Positions 14,121 to 21,221 are shown, counted from the stretch's first letter. The stretch: DNA of 21,221 bases from Roseomonas xinghualingensis (GCF_025791835.1 NZ_JAOXLP010000043.1:1-21221); one strand, 5' to 3'. Numbers and translations are program-made. Notes: generated from the letters alone by a model not told the origin.

Positions 14121-15443
14121 ATGACGCACATCAACCGAGCCGCCAGCCTGGCGGCGTCCTCCGCGCTTGCCTTGGCACTGGCGTCCCGGCCGCGCGCCGT
14201 GGCCGGTCGTCCCCGTGCGGACGCGACTGGTGAGCCCGGCAAGATCCTGGCCGAGCTGAAGAGCGCGTTCGAAGCCTTCAAGGCCGAGAATGACACCCGC
14301 CTGAAGGCGAAGGCTGACATCGTGCTCGACGAGAAGGTCGAGCGCATCAATGCCGAGGTCGGCAAGCTGCAGTCCGCTCTGGACGAAGCCAACGCCCGCA
14401 TCGCCGCGGGCGCAGCGGGTGCCGGCGGCGAGGGCGGCCCAGCCATGTCGGCGGAGGACCGCGCCTATGCCTCCGACTTCCGGGACTGGTTCAAGACCGG
14501 CGACAGCGACAAGGAGCGCGCCCTGCGCGCCGGTCAGCGCACTGGCATTCGTGCTGCCATGTCGGTCGGCGCGCCCGCCGACGGTGGCTACGCGGCGCCG
14601 GTGGAGTGGGACCGCGAGGTCACGGCGAAGCTGAAGAAGGTTTCCCCGATCCGGCAGTATGCCTCGGTGAAGTCCATCACCGGGCAGGGCTACACCCACC
14701 TCTACAACGACCGCGCGGTCGGCTCCGGCTGGGTTGGTGAGACGGCGGCCCGGCCGGCCACCTCCACGCCGCAGCTCGCGCCGCTGGAGTTCAAGACCGG
14801 CCAAATCTACGCCTTCCCCTTCGCCACGCAGGACCTGCTGGACGACGCCCTGCTGAACATCGAGGCTTGGCTTGCGGACGAGGTGGAAACCGAGTTCGCG
14901 CGGCAGGAGGGCATCGCCTTCGCAAACGGCGATGGCGTGAACAAGCCCTTCGGCCTGCTGACCTATGCTACCGGCGGCACGAATGCAGCGCGGCACCCCT
15001 GGGGCGCGATCCCAGTGGTGAATAGCGGCGCAGCGGCCGCGCTGACGGCGGACGGGTTCATCAACCTGATCTATGACCTGCCGGCCGAGTTTAGCGGCAA
15101 TGCCCGCCTCTTCATCAACCGCAGCGCCCTGTCTGCCGCCCGGAAGCTGAAGGACGGCCAGAGCAACTACCTCTGGCAGCCCGCCTTCACCGAGGGGGAA
15201 CCGGCTCGAATGGCGGGCGCGCCGGTGGTGGACCTGCCGGATCTGCAGAACGTGGCGGCCGGGAACATCGTCGCCGCCTATGGCGACATGGCGGCCACCT
15301 ACGTGGTGATCGACCGGATCGGCATCCGCGTGAAGCGCGATGACCTGACCAACAAGCCCTATGTGGGCTTCTACACCACCAAGCGGGTGGGCGGCGGCGT
15401 GAAGAACCCGGAGCCGATGCGCTTCCTCAAGGTTGCCGCCTAA
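14121..15443 (+). CDS. major capsid protein, HK97 fold with N-terminal scaffold domain
   Basis: The 440-aa product has an N-terminal coiled-coil delta domain (about 40-100, ILAELKSAFEAFKAEND...KLQSALDEANARI), which acts as internal scaffold, then the HK97 core: APVEWDREVTAKLKKVSPIRQYASV, FPFATQDLLDDALLNIEAWLADEVETEFARQEGIAFANGDG, and VVIDRIGIRVKRDD near the end. Cleavage by the upstream protease is expected around residues 105-150. The first 33 residues are unusually Ala-rich and signal-like. Nine bases separate it from the protease gene. Confidence 0.95.
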   Translation: MTHINRAASLAASSALALALASRPRAVAGRPRADATGEPGKILAELKSAFEAFKAENDTRLKAKADIVLDEKVERINAEVGKLQSALDEANARIAAGAAGAGGEGGPAMSAEDRAYASDFRDWFKTGDSDKERALRAGQRTGIRAAMSVGAPADGGYAAPVEWDREVTAKLKKVSPIRQYASVKSITGQGYTHLYNDRAVGSGWVGETAARPATSTPQLAPLEFKTGQIYAFPFATQDLLDDALLNIEAWLADEVETEFARQEGIAFANGDGVNKPFGLLTYATGGTNAARHPWGAIPVVNSGAAAALTADGFINLIYDLPAEFSGNARLFINRSALSAARKLKDGQSNYLWQPAFTEGEPARMAGAPVVDLPDLQNVAAGNIVAAYGDMAATYVVIDRIGIRVKRDDLTNKPYVGFYTTKRVGGGVKNPEPMRFLKVAA

Positions 15444-15450
15444 TCTGGTA

Positions 15451-15468
15451 GCCGGCTCCGGCCGGCTG
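15451..15468. other. hairpin after the capsid gene
   Basis: AGCCGGC (15451-15457) and GCCGGCT (15462-15468) form a perfect 7-bp stem with a TCCG loop, eight bases after the capsid stop. There is no T run, so it may protect the capsid message 3' end or weaken downstream reading rather than end transcription outright. Confidence 0.45.
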
Positions 15469-15502
15469 CCTCCCTCTCACATCTGAGAAAAGGGCCAGCG
15501 AA

Positions 15503-15730
15503 ATGGCTGCCACGACCAAGACGACCGAGGCCACGAAGCCGGCTGAGGAAACGAAGCCGGCCGATCTTGGTCAGGCTGAGGCCACCACGACCACGGCGAC
15601 GAGCGGCGCCACGGTCGAGCCGCGCATTGTGGAGGAACTCCCGATGGATCACCCCGCGGTGGACAGCAAGCCCCGCGAGGGGCTGCCGCCCGAGAGTTCG
15701 CGCATCGACTTCAACGACCCGTCCTACTGA
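15503..15730 (+). CDS. low-complexity small virion-region protein, 75 aa
   Basis: The first half is Thr/Ala/Lys/Glu-rich (MAATTKTTEATKPAEETK) and the second ends in DHPAVDSKPREG...SRIDFNDPS, a pattern I associate with small proteins encoded after the capsid gene in related phages. It is probably largely disordered. A decoration or connector-accessory role is conceivable, but no function is known. Confidence 0.65.
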   Translation: MAATTKTTEATKPAEETKPADLGQAEATTTTATSGATVEPRIVEELPMDHPAVDSKPREGLPPESSRIDFNDPSY

Positions 15731-15737
15731 CGCGCGC

Positions 15738-16370
15738 ATGATCACCATCGTCACCCCCGCCGTCAGCGCCCGGCTTACGTCCGAGACCCGGGCGCATGAG
15801 CGGCTGGCTCTGCCGGTGGAGGTGGCGGTGGCGCCCTACCTGAAGGGCTTCATCGACGCGGCCTCGGCGGCCATCGTGGGCTACTGCGGCCGCTCCTTCG
15901 CGCGGGAGACCGTGACGGAGACGGTCAGGAGCCTGGGTTCAGGCCCCATCATCCTCTCGCGCTCGCCGATTGTGGGCAACGTGTCCGTGCTTCTGGACGG
16001 AGCGGCCGTCGCGCCCGCCGACCTGGAGTGCGACCGCTCCTCGGGCCTGCTGTACCATCTCCAGCGGAGCTACATCGTGGGATGGCGAGGGCGCGGTGCG
16101 GCCGTGACCTACACCACCGGCTGGATCGTGCCGGAGGATCCTGCCTACGCCACGGCCGCTCCCGCTGACCGCCTGCCGGCCGACGTGGAGCAGGCCTGCC
16201 TTATCCTGGTTGGGGCGTACATCGCCTCAGTCGGCCGCGACCCCATGCTCCGCTCCGAGAGCACGGACGGCGTGGGCTCCGCCAGCTACATCGCGACCGC
16301 CGACATGGGCGCCCTGCCGCCCCAGGCTGCCGCGCTGCTTGCCCCCTACCGCGTCTATTCGGTGTCCTGA
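15738..16370 (+). CDS. head-tail connector protein (HK97 gp6-like)
   Basis: The 210-aa product follows the head genes and has the layout of gp6-type connectors: an N-terminal helical part (VEVAVAPYLKGFIDAASAAIVGYCGRSF), a beta-rich middle (IILSRSPIVGNVSVLLDG), the Y-TTGW turn near 'VTYTTGWIVPEDPA', and a C-terminal helix before PYRVYSV. It should form a ring under the portal. ATG 15738 starts seven bases after the previous stop without a clear binding site, suggesting coupling. Its stop forms TGATG with the next gene. Confidence 0.82.
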   Translation: MITIVTPAVSARLTSETRAHERLALPVEVAVAPYLKGFIDAASAAIVGYCGRSFARETVTETVRSLGSGPIILSRSPIVGNVSVLLDGAAVAPADLECDRSSGLLYHLQRSYIVGWRGRGAAVTYTTGWIVPEDPAYATAAPADRLPADVEQACLILVGAYIASVGRDPMLRSESTDGVGSASYIATADMGALPPQAAALLAPYRVYSVS

Positions 16371-16702
16371 TGGGACAGATGCTTGAAAGCCGGCGACGGC
16401 TGATCCGGAGCCGGGGGCGCGCCATGAGCCTGATCCGCCGCGCCTCGAATGGCGCGCCGCAGAAGACGGTGGATCTGATCGGCTTCCCGCGCCTCTACCG
16501 CCCGGGCGAGATCGAGGGCGCCATCCAGCAGGGTGACCAGCAGGTCGAGATCCTGAACGATGAGCTTGTTGAGGCTGACTTTGGTGCGCCAACCACGGGG
16601 CACCTACTGGTACTGGACGGGCGGCAGCTGACGGTTCAGGGCGCGCGGCCGGTCTATGAGGGAGCTGCCCTCATCGGGCACTCGATCTGGGTGCGCGGAT
16701 GA
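16370..16702 (+). CDS. head closure / head-tail adaptor-like protein
   Basis: The 110-aa product lies where head-completion proteins are encoded. A basic N-terminus (LESRRRLIRSRGRAMSLIRR) leads into a beta-rich body with GHLLVLDGRQLTVQGARPVYEGAALIGHSIWVRG, as in small adaptor barrels. Assignment rests on position and fold impression; sequence similarity alone would not settle it. Confidence 0.65.
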   Translation: MGQMLESRRRLIRSRGRAMSLIRRASNGAPQKTVDLIGFPRLYRPGEIEGAIQQGDQQVEILNDELVEADFGAPTTGHLLVLDGRQLTVQGARPVYEGAALIGHSIWVRG

Positions 16703-17139
16703 GCAGCCCTGACGTATGGACCGACGCCCGCGCCCGCATCAAGGCGGCTGCCGACGCCCTGGGCCTGCCTGTGGCCTGGCCGAACGAGGCCTTCCCTGAG
16801 CCGCAGCCCTACGATCCGGCTTCCGGCGCCCCCTTGCACTGGATCGCGGTGGAGATCAGTGGGGACCTCTCAGAGCCGCTGGAGATCGGCCGCGAGGGTG
16901 TGTGGGAGGAGACCGGTATGGTCCACCTGCACCTGATGATTCCCACGGGGTCCGGTCTGGCGGCCGGCCTCGCGCAGCGCAAGGCACTTGCCAACGCCTT
17001 CCGGGGGCTGCTGCCGGCGCCGGTGATGTATCGGGGCGCAATCTTCGATCCCTCGGGCCCTGCGGACGAGGATGGGAATTGGGCCCGCCTCTCGCTGCGC
17101 GTGCCCTACAGCTACCAGGATTTCACCATTCCAGCCTGA
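16699..17139 (+). CDS. tail terminator-like protein (DUF4128-like)
   Basis: The 146-aa product starts with a helix of the form WTDARARIKAAADALGLPVAWPNEAF, then beta strands (WIAVEISGDLSEPLEIG...WEETGMVHLHLMIP), a helix with RKALANAFRG, and a last strand ending RVPYSYQDFT. This is the pattern of tail-completion proteins that cap the tail tube at the head side. It overlaps the adaptor gene by ATGA. Confidence 0.75.
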   Translation: MSSPDVWTDARARIKAAADALGLPVAWPNEAFPEPQPYDPASGAPLHWIAVEISGDLSEPLEIGREGVWEETGMVHLHLMIPTGSGLAAGLAQRKALANAFRGLLPAPVMYRGAIFDPSGPADEDGNWARLSLRVPYSYQDFTIPA

Positions 17140-17149
17140 GGAGGCCTCG

Positions 17150-17317
17150 ATGGCCGAGAAGACGGTGACCTACGTCATCAAGGATTCTGACGGGAAGAAG
17201 ATCGACGAGCAGGCGCTGTCTGAGAATTTCTCGCCGCACCTGCTGGCGGGCCAGACTGCCGAAGTCGCAGAGCCGAAGAAGGCAAAGGCCCCCGAGCCTG
17301 CCAGCAAGGCGACCTGA
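17150..17317 (+). CDS. hypothetical small protein, 55 aa
   Basis: ATG 17150 has a near-perfect site (GAGGAGG at 17138-17144). The product MAEKTVTYVIKDSDGKKIDE... has a short beta-like start and a Lys/Pro/Ala-rich end. It stands directly before a terminator and the tail tube gene. No function known. Confidence 0.65.
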   Translation: MAEKTVTYVIKDSDGKKIDEQALSENFSPHLLAGQTAEVAEPKKAKAPEPASKAT

Positions 17318-17349
17318 ACCCGGGGCCATCGGCCTCATCATCACGCAAT

Positions 17350-17375
17350 AGGGCGTCCCTCGGGGCGCCCTTTTT
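17350..17375 (+). terminator. intrinsic terminator before the tail tube gene
   Basis: A 9-bp stem with one G-U pair (17350-17358 with 17363-17371) and a CTCG loop is followed by TTTTT (17371-17375). It is a textbook intrinsic terminator inside the late block, 15 bases before the next start codon. Confidence 0.8.
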
Positions 17376-17389
17376 CATGGAGCTGACCG

Positions 17390-18334
17390 ATGGTCGCCAC
17401 CACCGCATATCAGGCAGGAGTTGAATCCAGCCTCGCGCAGATCGGCTACATCCAGGAGACCGCCTGGGGGGTGCTGCCGGCCTCGCCCCAACTCAAGCGC
17501 ATCCGGTATACGGGTGAGAGCCTGTCGGGCAGCAAGACCCGCCAGCGGCCGAACGAGATCCGCGGCGACCGGCAGGCTTCCGCTGCGGTGACCACGGAGG
17601 AGACGGCGGGCGGCTCCATCAATTTCGCGCTGAGCTATGGCACCTTCGACGACATTCTGTCCGGTGTAATGGGCGGCGAGTGGACGACCAACGTCCTGAA
17701 GCCTGGCACGATCTTCAAGTCCTTCCTCATCGAGAAGCTGTTCAGCTCGGCGCTGGCGCTACGCTACCCGGGCAGCTTCTTCACCTCGGCCTCGCTCACC
17801 ATGGCGCGGGGCCAGTTTCTCTCTGGCTCCTTCAATGTGCTGGCGAAGGAGGAGATGAACTTCACTGCCTCGGCCTCCACCGCCGCCTACACGGCCGCCC
17901 CGACCGGTCGCGTGATGGACCCTGTGACGGGCGTGAAGGACGTGATGCTGGATGGCTCGGCGCTCGCAACCGGCTGCAACTCCATCACCCTGAACATCAC
18001 CAATGACGGTGCCGGCGCTGACTATGCCCTGGGCTCGGCCTCCGCGCAGGGTATGCGGATGGGACTGCTGACCGTCGGCGGCTCAGCTGAGTTCTACTTC
18101 CGCGACTTCACGCTCTACCAGCGCTTTAAGTCCGAGACCTCGGGCGCCTTCTCCTGGCGAACGGTGGATGCCGCTGGCAACGCGTACCGCTTCACGATCC
18201 CGGACTGCATTCTGACCAACCCCCGCATCACCGCCGGCGGCGTCAACCAGCCCGTGATGTGCATGGTGGACCTGGAAGGCAACCCGCACCCGACGAACGG
18301 CTCCGTGATGATTGAGCGGATTCCGGCCACGTAG
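17390..18334 (+). CDS. major tail tube protein
   Basis: The 314-aa product is of the phage tail tube type: AQIGYIQETAWGVLPASPQLKRIRYTGESL near residues 15-45, an alternating beta pattern through GGSINFALSYGTFDDILSGVMGGEW, an insert with Gly/Ser/Ala-rich strands, and a closing FTIPDCILTNPRITAGGVNQPVMCMVDLEG. It forms the DNA conduit of the tail. GGAG at 17379-17382 serves ATG 17390. It is flanked by a terminator upstream and two hairpins downstream, implying separately tuned expression. Confidence 0.85.
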   Translation: MVATTAYQAGVESSLAQIGYIQETAWGVLPASPQLKRIRYTGESLSGSKTRQRPNEIRGDRQASAAVTTEETAGGSINFALSYGTFDDILSGVMGGEWTTNVLKPGTIFKSFLIEKLFSSALALRYPGSFFTSASLTMARGQFLSGSFNVLAKEEMNFTASASTAAYTAAPTGRVMDPVTGVKDVMLDGSALATGCNSITLNITNDGAGADYALGSASAQGMRMGLLTVGGSAEFYFRDFTLYQRFKSETSGAFSWRTVDAAGNAYRFTIPDCILTNPRITAGGVNQPVMCMVDLEGNPHPTNGSVMIERIPAT

Positions 18335-18343
18335 TCGCGCCGT

Positions 18344-18402
18344 CAGCGCCGCGGCGCTGGCGCGTGTAGCCCCCGGTGCCGTCGCGGGTCGGCATCGGGG
18401 GC
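18344..18402. terminator. two strong hairpins after the tail tube gene
   Basis: The first is a perfect 16-bp palindrome (18344-18359). The second has a 13-bp stem with one G-U pair (18369-18381 with 18390-18402) and an 8-base loop. No T tract follows either one, so classical intrinsic termination is doubtful. They may stabilise the tail tube message or pause transcription. Confidence 0.5.
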
Positions 18403-18445
18403 ATCCCTCCCGCAACCCGTGACCCCGCATGAAGGACCACCCCGC

Positions 18446-18874
18446 ATGGCCAAGCTGTCCATGTTCAAGCAGAACTCGCGCGCCCTGAAGGAGGGCGAGT
18501 GGGTTTCGCCAGGCGAAGAGTACGGCGACCTGGAGATTCAGACCCGTGGCCTGACCGACACCTATTTCGATGCCCAGGCAGCCCGTCAGCGGCGCGCTGC
18601 GGTCGGCTTCAACGGCAATGTGGACAAGCTGCCGCTCGCCATTCGCCGCGCCATCAACCTGGACCTGCTGATCGAGCATGTCGTGCTCGATGTGCGGAAC
18701 CTGGAGCACGACGACGGCCGCAAGGTGACCTTCGACGAGTTCACGCAGATGCTGCGCGACCCCGACTATGCCGAGCTTGCCACGGCCTGTTTCGCGGCTG
18801 CCTCCCTGGTGGGCAAGCGTCGGGCAGTCGATCTTGAGGATGCCGCCCCTTCCTCCGAACGGCCCTCCGTCTGA
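18446..18874 (+). CDS. tail assembly chaperone, upstream part (gpG-like)
   Basis: The 142-aa product follows the tail tube gene and precedes the tape measure gene, the place of tail assembly chaperones. It has a short beta start (GEWVSPGEEYGDLEIQTRGLTDTYFDAQA) and a helical body (LPLAIRRAINLDLLIEHVVLDVRNLEHDDGRKVTFDEFTQML) like the DUF-type chaperones of HK97-like phages. Its last 12 codons overlap an open -1 frame (18838 onward), so part of the ribosomes probably make a longer fusion. Confidence 0.75.
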   Translation: MAKLSMFKQNSRALKEGEWVSPGEEYGDLEIQTRGLTDTYFDAQAARQRRAAVGFNGNVDKLPLAIRRAINLDLLIEHVVLDVRNLEHDDGRKVTFDEFTQMLRDPDYAELATACFAAASLVGKRRAVDLEDAAPSSERPSV

Positions 18875-19209
18875 CGCTGGACTGGGGGCCTCATAGGGAC
18901 TTCCTCGACACCCTGCCCGAGGAGGACCAACCGCCGCGCCCGGAGGTGCCGGAGTGGCTGCAGTGGGTTTGGCGGGCATGGAACCGCCTCGGGGATGAGC
19001 GGCCAAGCACCGTCACCGGTATTGCCGTTCCGATGGGTGTGATGAGGCTTACTTCCCGCCCCGGGCGGATACCTTGGACAGCCGTTCAGCGCTGGTGCCA
19101 GCATCATGGGATCGGGAGGGACGAGATGGTCTTCCTGGACCGCTGTATCGGTGAAATGGACGCCGAGTACCTGGCCTGGTGGTCTGAGCGACAGACGGCC
19201 ACGCCATGA
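18838..19209 (+). CDS. tail assembly chaperone, -1 frame extension (gpT-like)
   Basis: The frame is open from 18838 (TGA at 18835) to 19209. The stretch before the first usual start (GTG 18946) reads LTLDWGPHRDFLDTLPEEDQPPRPEVPEWLQWVW, which looks like real protein, yet no ATG or well-placed binding site exists for it. The best explanation is entry by -1 frameshift from the upstream chaperone between 18838 and 18871, as in lambda G/GT. The remainder (WTAVQRWCQHHGIGRDEMVFLDRCIGEMDAEYLAW) is helical. It ends in an ATGA overlap. If a local start is used, the product is 87 aa from GTG 18946. Confidence 0.6.
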   Translation, partial: GCRPFLRTALRLTLDWGPHRDFLDTLPEEDQPPRPEVPEWLQWVWRAWNRLGDERPSTVTGIAVPMGVMRLTSRPGRIPWTAVQRWCQHHGIGRDEMVFLDRCIGEMDAEYLAWWSERQTATP

Positions 19210-19862
19210 GTGGATCGGCCTTCCGGCGGCAAGTGACGCTCTACGTCAACCAGAACCTGTCGCCGGCCGCGCAGTCAGCGCATCTCGCCCGCACCGCGAT
19301 CGAGGGGCGCCAGGAGTTAATCCGCACAGGCCGGGCGCCCGACAACTACCGGACCCTGGTGGACGGGCGAGAAGGCGTGCCTGAGGCCCAGGTGAAGCCC
19401 CAGGGCATGATCGTCTATCGCTTCAACCTGCTGGGGGAGGCAGCGGTCTTCGCCTTGGAGTTCCTTCGAGCCCGGTCCCCGGTGCGGGGTGGGAAGTTCC
19501 GGGACAGCTTCTGGGCGGCAGTGGATGGGCGCCCGTTCAGCCTGCGAACCTTCGACCCGGAGCAGGTGGGTGGGGCTCAGGAGATCATCATCTACAACAC
19601 GCAGCCCTATTCGCGCCGCGTGCAGGTCCAGTTCGACGGGGCACGGCGCCTGCGCTTCAGCGTGCCGCCTGACATGTTCGGGGACGCCATGGTGGCGGTG
19701 CGGCGGCGGTTTCCAACACTCGACGCCACACAACTCTACCGGATCAAGGCGCCGGGCTCGAACAACGAAGGCAGGGGGCCGGGGCTCTACGCCCTCAAGA
19801 ATGGGCGCCGGGCTGGGAAGCCAGTGGATAGCCCGGCGCTGGTGATCTCGGTAAGGGGTTAG
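19206..19862 (+). CDS. virion-region protein, 218 aa, possibly gp10-like
   Basis: ATG 19206 overlaps the previous stop. The central part, ALEFLRARSPVRGGKFRDSFWAAVDG followed by strands and an IIIYNTQPYSRRVQVQ segment, recalls the HK97 gp10-type neck or minor tail family (R-SPVRTG-LRDS ... Y). The resemblance is weak. Its stop overlaps the stop of the opposite-strand lipoprotein gene by a few bases. No firm function. Confidence 0.55.
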   Translation: MSGSAFRRQVTLYVNQNLSPAAQSAHLARTAIEGRQELIRTGRAPDNYRTLVDGREGVPEAQVKPQGMIVYRFNLLGEAAVFALEFLRARSPVRGGKFRDSFWAAVDGRPFSLRTFDPEQVGGAQEIIIYNTQPYSRRVQVQFDGARRLRFSVPPDMFGDAMVAVRRRFPTLDATQLYRIKAPGSNNEGRGPGLYALKNGRRAGKPVDSPALVISVRG

Positions 19863-20497
19863 GGGCTCTTTCGAGTGCGGCCTCCCGCAGGCTCTTGTAG
19901 CCCGCCAGTTGCTTCTAGGATGGCTCGGGCATATCCGGCTGGCACTGCAACCTCCGGGCTCACAGATCGGCCGAGAAGTTTGAAGCGAATAGGATCGCCG
20001 GACCGTGCTGATGCGCGGAGCAACTCGGGGCTCAGCGTTACGCGCACCACCTCAGTGTAAGTGCACCCACCAGTGCAATTCACATCAGAAATGATGCGGC
20101 GGGAGGGAAGAACCCGCGCTCGCTCATCCCGGACTTCCGGAAACACCGCCCAGGCCCCGCTGCTATGGACCACAGAAACGAGGGCTCGGTAATCGACTGC
20201 ACCGCCGGCACGCGGCTTGGTCGCAAATAACACAGAAGAAGTCATCATCCCGCCAGGTCGGATGGCGGAGTGAATGTTGCCGGTGTCGAAATTATCGGTG
20301 GTGTACTCGATGTCTGGTTTGAACCGGTCATCGGCGATCTTTACTTTTGGTGAAGCACTAGTCTGGCTTCCGGTGTCAGGCCCCGCTAAGGCGACCGGTC
20401 GAGGGCTTGGAGCGGGAGATTGGTAGGTTACTCCGCCTCCATTCGGTGCGGCGCAAGATGAGATCAGAAGCAGGCTAAGTGCGGCAACTCGGCGCAT
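19859..20497 (-). CDS. lipoprotein, opposite strand, likely phage moron
   Basis: The 212-aa product starts with a lipoprotein signal (MRRVAALSLLLISSC), with C15 as the lipidation site. There is no Asp at +2, so outer-membrane sorting is likely in a Gram-negative host. A Pro/Ser/Gly-rich linker (to about 50) leads to a beta-rich domain with a CTGGC pair (C141, C145) that could form a disulphide. It is the only credible minus-strand gene, visibly lower in GC, and lies between late tail genes. AGGGA (20505-20509, minus strand) is its binding site. Such genes often alter the host surface or block superinfection; here that is inference. Related uncharacterised lipoproteins with a C-x-CTYTE pattern seem to exist in alphaproteobacteria. 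Confidence 0.8.
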   Translation of the reverse strand: MRRVAALSLLLISSCAAPNGGGVTYQSPAPSPRPVALAGPDTGSQTSASPKVKIADDRFKPDIEYTTDNFDTGNIHSAIRPGGMMTSSVLFATKPRAGGAVDYRALVSVVHSSGAWAVFPEVRDERARVLPSRRIISDVNCTGGCTYTEVVRVTLSPELLRASARSGDPIRFKLLGRSVSPEVAVPAGYARAILEATGGLQEPAGGRTRKSP

Positions 20498-20550
20498 GAC
20501 GATTCCCTAGGTTTTAACAAGGGATTGTTGCCGAGCGCGCGCTTCCTAGG
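20498..20550 (-). promoter_or_regulatory. candidate promoter/operator region of the lipoprotein gene
   Basis: On the minus strand, TTGCCT followed after 18 bases by AACAAT is a 4/6 plus 4/6 promoter match upstream of the gene. Two CCTAGG sites (20506-20511 and 20545-20550) flank the interval and a perfect AGCGCGCGCT palindrome sits inside. These could be an operator, but single instances prove nothing. Confidence 0.3.
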
Positions 20551-20555
20551 CAATC

Positions 20556-20581
20556 AGGCGCCCCGGATCGGGGCGCCTTTT
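20556..20581 (+). terminator. intrinsic terminator before the tape measure gene
   Basis: AGGCGCCCC (20556-20564) and GGGGCGCCT (20570-20578) form a perfect 9-bp stem with a GGATC loop, followed by TTTT (20578-20581) on the + strand. It is placed 23 bases before the tape measure start, like the one before the tail tube gene. Confidence 0.75.
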
Positions 20582-20604
20582 CCATATGGAGAGGAGGCGG
20601 ACTG

Positions 20605-21221
20605 ATGGCGACTGTCAGCCAAGTCACTGAGGCCGTCTACCGCTCCCGCTTTGACGACCAGATGACCGCCGGGGCCAATGCTGCCGCTAAGGCGATGCAG
20701 GGGCTCGCGACCGCCGTTGAAGCGACGGAGGAGCGGGTCACACGGTCTGAGCGCTCGGCAGCGAGTTGGGTGCGCGCCAATGATGCGCTGACCCAGGCGG
20801 CGGACCGGGCAAAGAAGGCCAAGACTGACCTCTCCAACGCCGAGAAGGCGCTTGCCAACGACCTAGCCGCGGGAGGGACGAAGGCCGACGCAGCCACTCG
20901 CGCCTTGGAGGCGCTCCGGGCGAAGGCGGAGCAGGCGGAGGCTCGGGCAAAGGCGCTGGCCACCTCGTTCGCGGCCGCTGGCACCGCATCCAGCGGCATG
21001 GCGAACGCTGCCGCGCCGGTCGATGCGCGCTTGGCCTCTATAGCGACGGCCAACGACAACGCCTCGGCAAGCTCCGCGCGGCTGGCTTCGCGCATTCAGA
21101 ACGCCAGCTTCCAGATCGGCGACTTCGCCGTGCAGGTGGCGAGCGGACAGTCCGCCGTCACCGCCCTGGCGCAGCAGCTTCCGCAGCTTCTCGGCGGCTT
21201 CGGCATGGTCGGCGCCATCTC
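20605..21221 (+). CDS. tail length tape measure protein, N-terminal part (cut by window end)
   Basis: ATG 20605 has GAGGAGGCGG upstream and the frame stays open to the window end (205 codons). Residues from about 30 to 140 are Ala/Lys/Glu-rich heptad-like coiled coil. Near 170-200 comes FQIGDFAVQVASGQSAVTALAQQLPQLLGGFG, a signature seen in many siphovirus tape measure proteins. The full protein sets tail length and is usually much longer, so most lies outside the window. Confidence 0.88.
   Translation, partial: MATVSQVTEAVYRSRFDDQMTAGANAAAKAMQGLATAVEATEERVTRSERSAASWVRANDALTQAADRAKKAKTDLSNAEKALANDLAAGGTKADAATRALEALRAKAEQAEARAKALATSFAAAGTASSGMANAAAPVDARLASIATANDNASASSARLASRIQNASFQIGDFAVQVASGQSAVTALAQQLPQLLGGFGMVGAI

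Noticed and set aside
20637..21095. Minus-strand ORF opposite the tape measure gene
   Set aside because: Ala/Ser-rich mirror of the coiled-coil repeats; the + strand carries the tape measure signature.

Overview
The window reads as part of a tailed, HK97-type siphovirus genome or prophage in a high-GC alphaproteobacterium. Gene content and protein style suggest Acetobacteraceae/Roseomonas-like bacteria; this is an inference from composition and recognised families, not a database result. No integrase, repressor, lysis cassette or host gene is visible, so lytic versus temperate cannot be decided. No tRNA, rRNA, CRISPR array or insertion sequence was recognised.

Region 1 (1-6009) is the replication block on the + strand: a Trp/Arg-rich small ORF, a 67-aa ORF, an SF2 DEAH-box helicase with a zinc finger, a VRR-NUC nuclease, a large TOPRIM/helicase-type primase, a short ORF, and a DNA methyltransferase with an NPPF motif. 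The short ORF (4988-5416) contains the most striking feature of the window. Twelve GTTACC/GGTAAC hexamers (eleven exact, one 5/6) form a mirror-symmetric array around a 14-bp palindrome and a pyrimidine tract. Its place directly after the primase gene makes it a candidate replication origin or multi-site binding region.

Region 2 (6006-9316) is a run of about 16 very small genes, most joined by ATGA, GTGA or TGATG stop/start overlaps. They include two or three small membrane proteins, two zinc-ribbon-like proteins and one DUF7352-like protein. A 43-bp perfect direct repeat links two of them. The block ends with a 158-aa protein in the position where phages often carry a late-gene regulator, followed by a promoter-like TTGACA and an intrinsic terminator.

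Region 3 (9406-21221) is the packaging and virion block: HNH endonuclease, a gene-free 159-bp G-rich stretch (candidate packaging site), small and large terminase, portal, ClpP-type prohead protease, major capsid protein, a low-complexity small protein, connector, head closure, tail terminator, a small ORF, tail tube, tail assembly chaperone with an apparent -1 frameshift extension, a gp10-like protein, and the N-terminal part of the tape measure protein, cut by the window end. One gene points the other way: a lower-GC lipoprotein (19859-20497) wedged before the tape measure gene, a likely moron. Intrinsic terminators lie inside the late block at 17350 and 20556, which would fit antitermination or simply graded expression.
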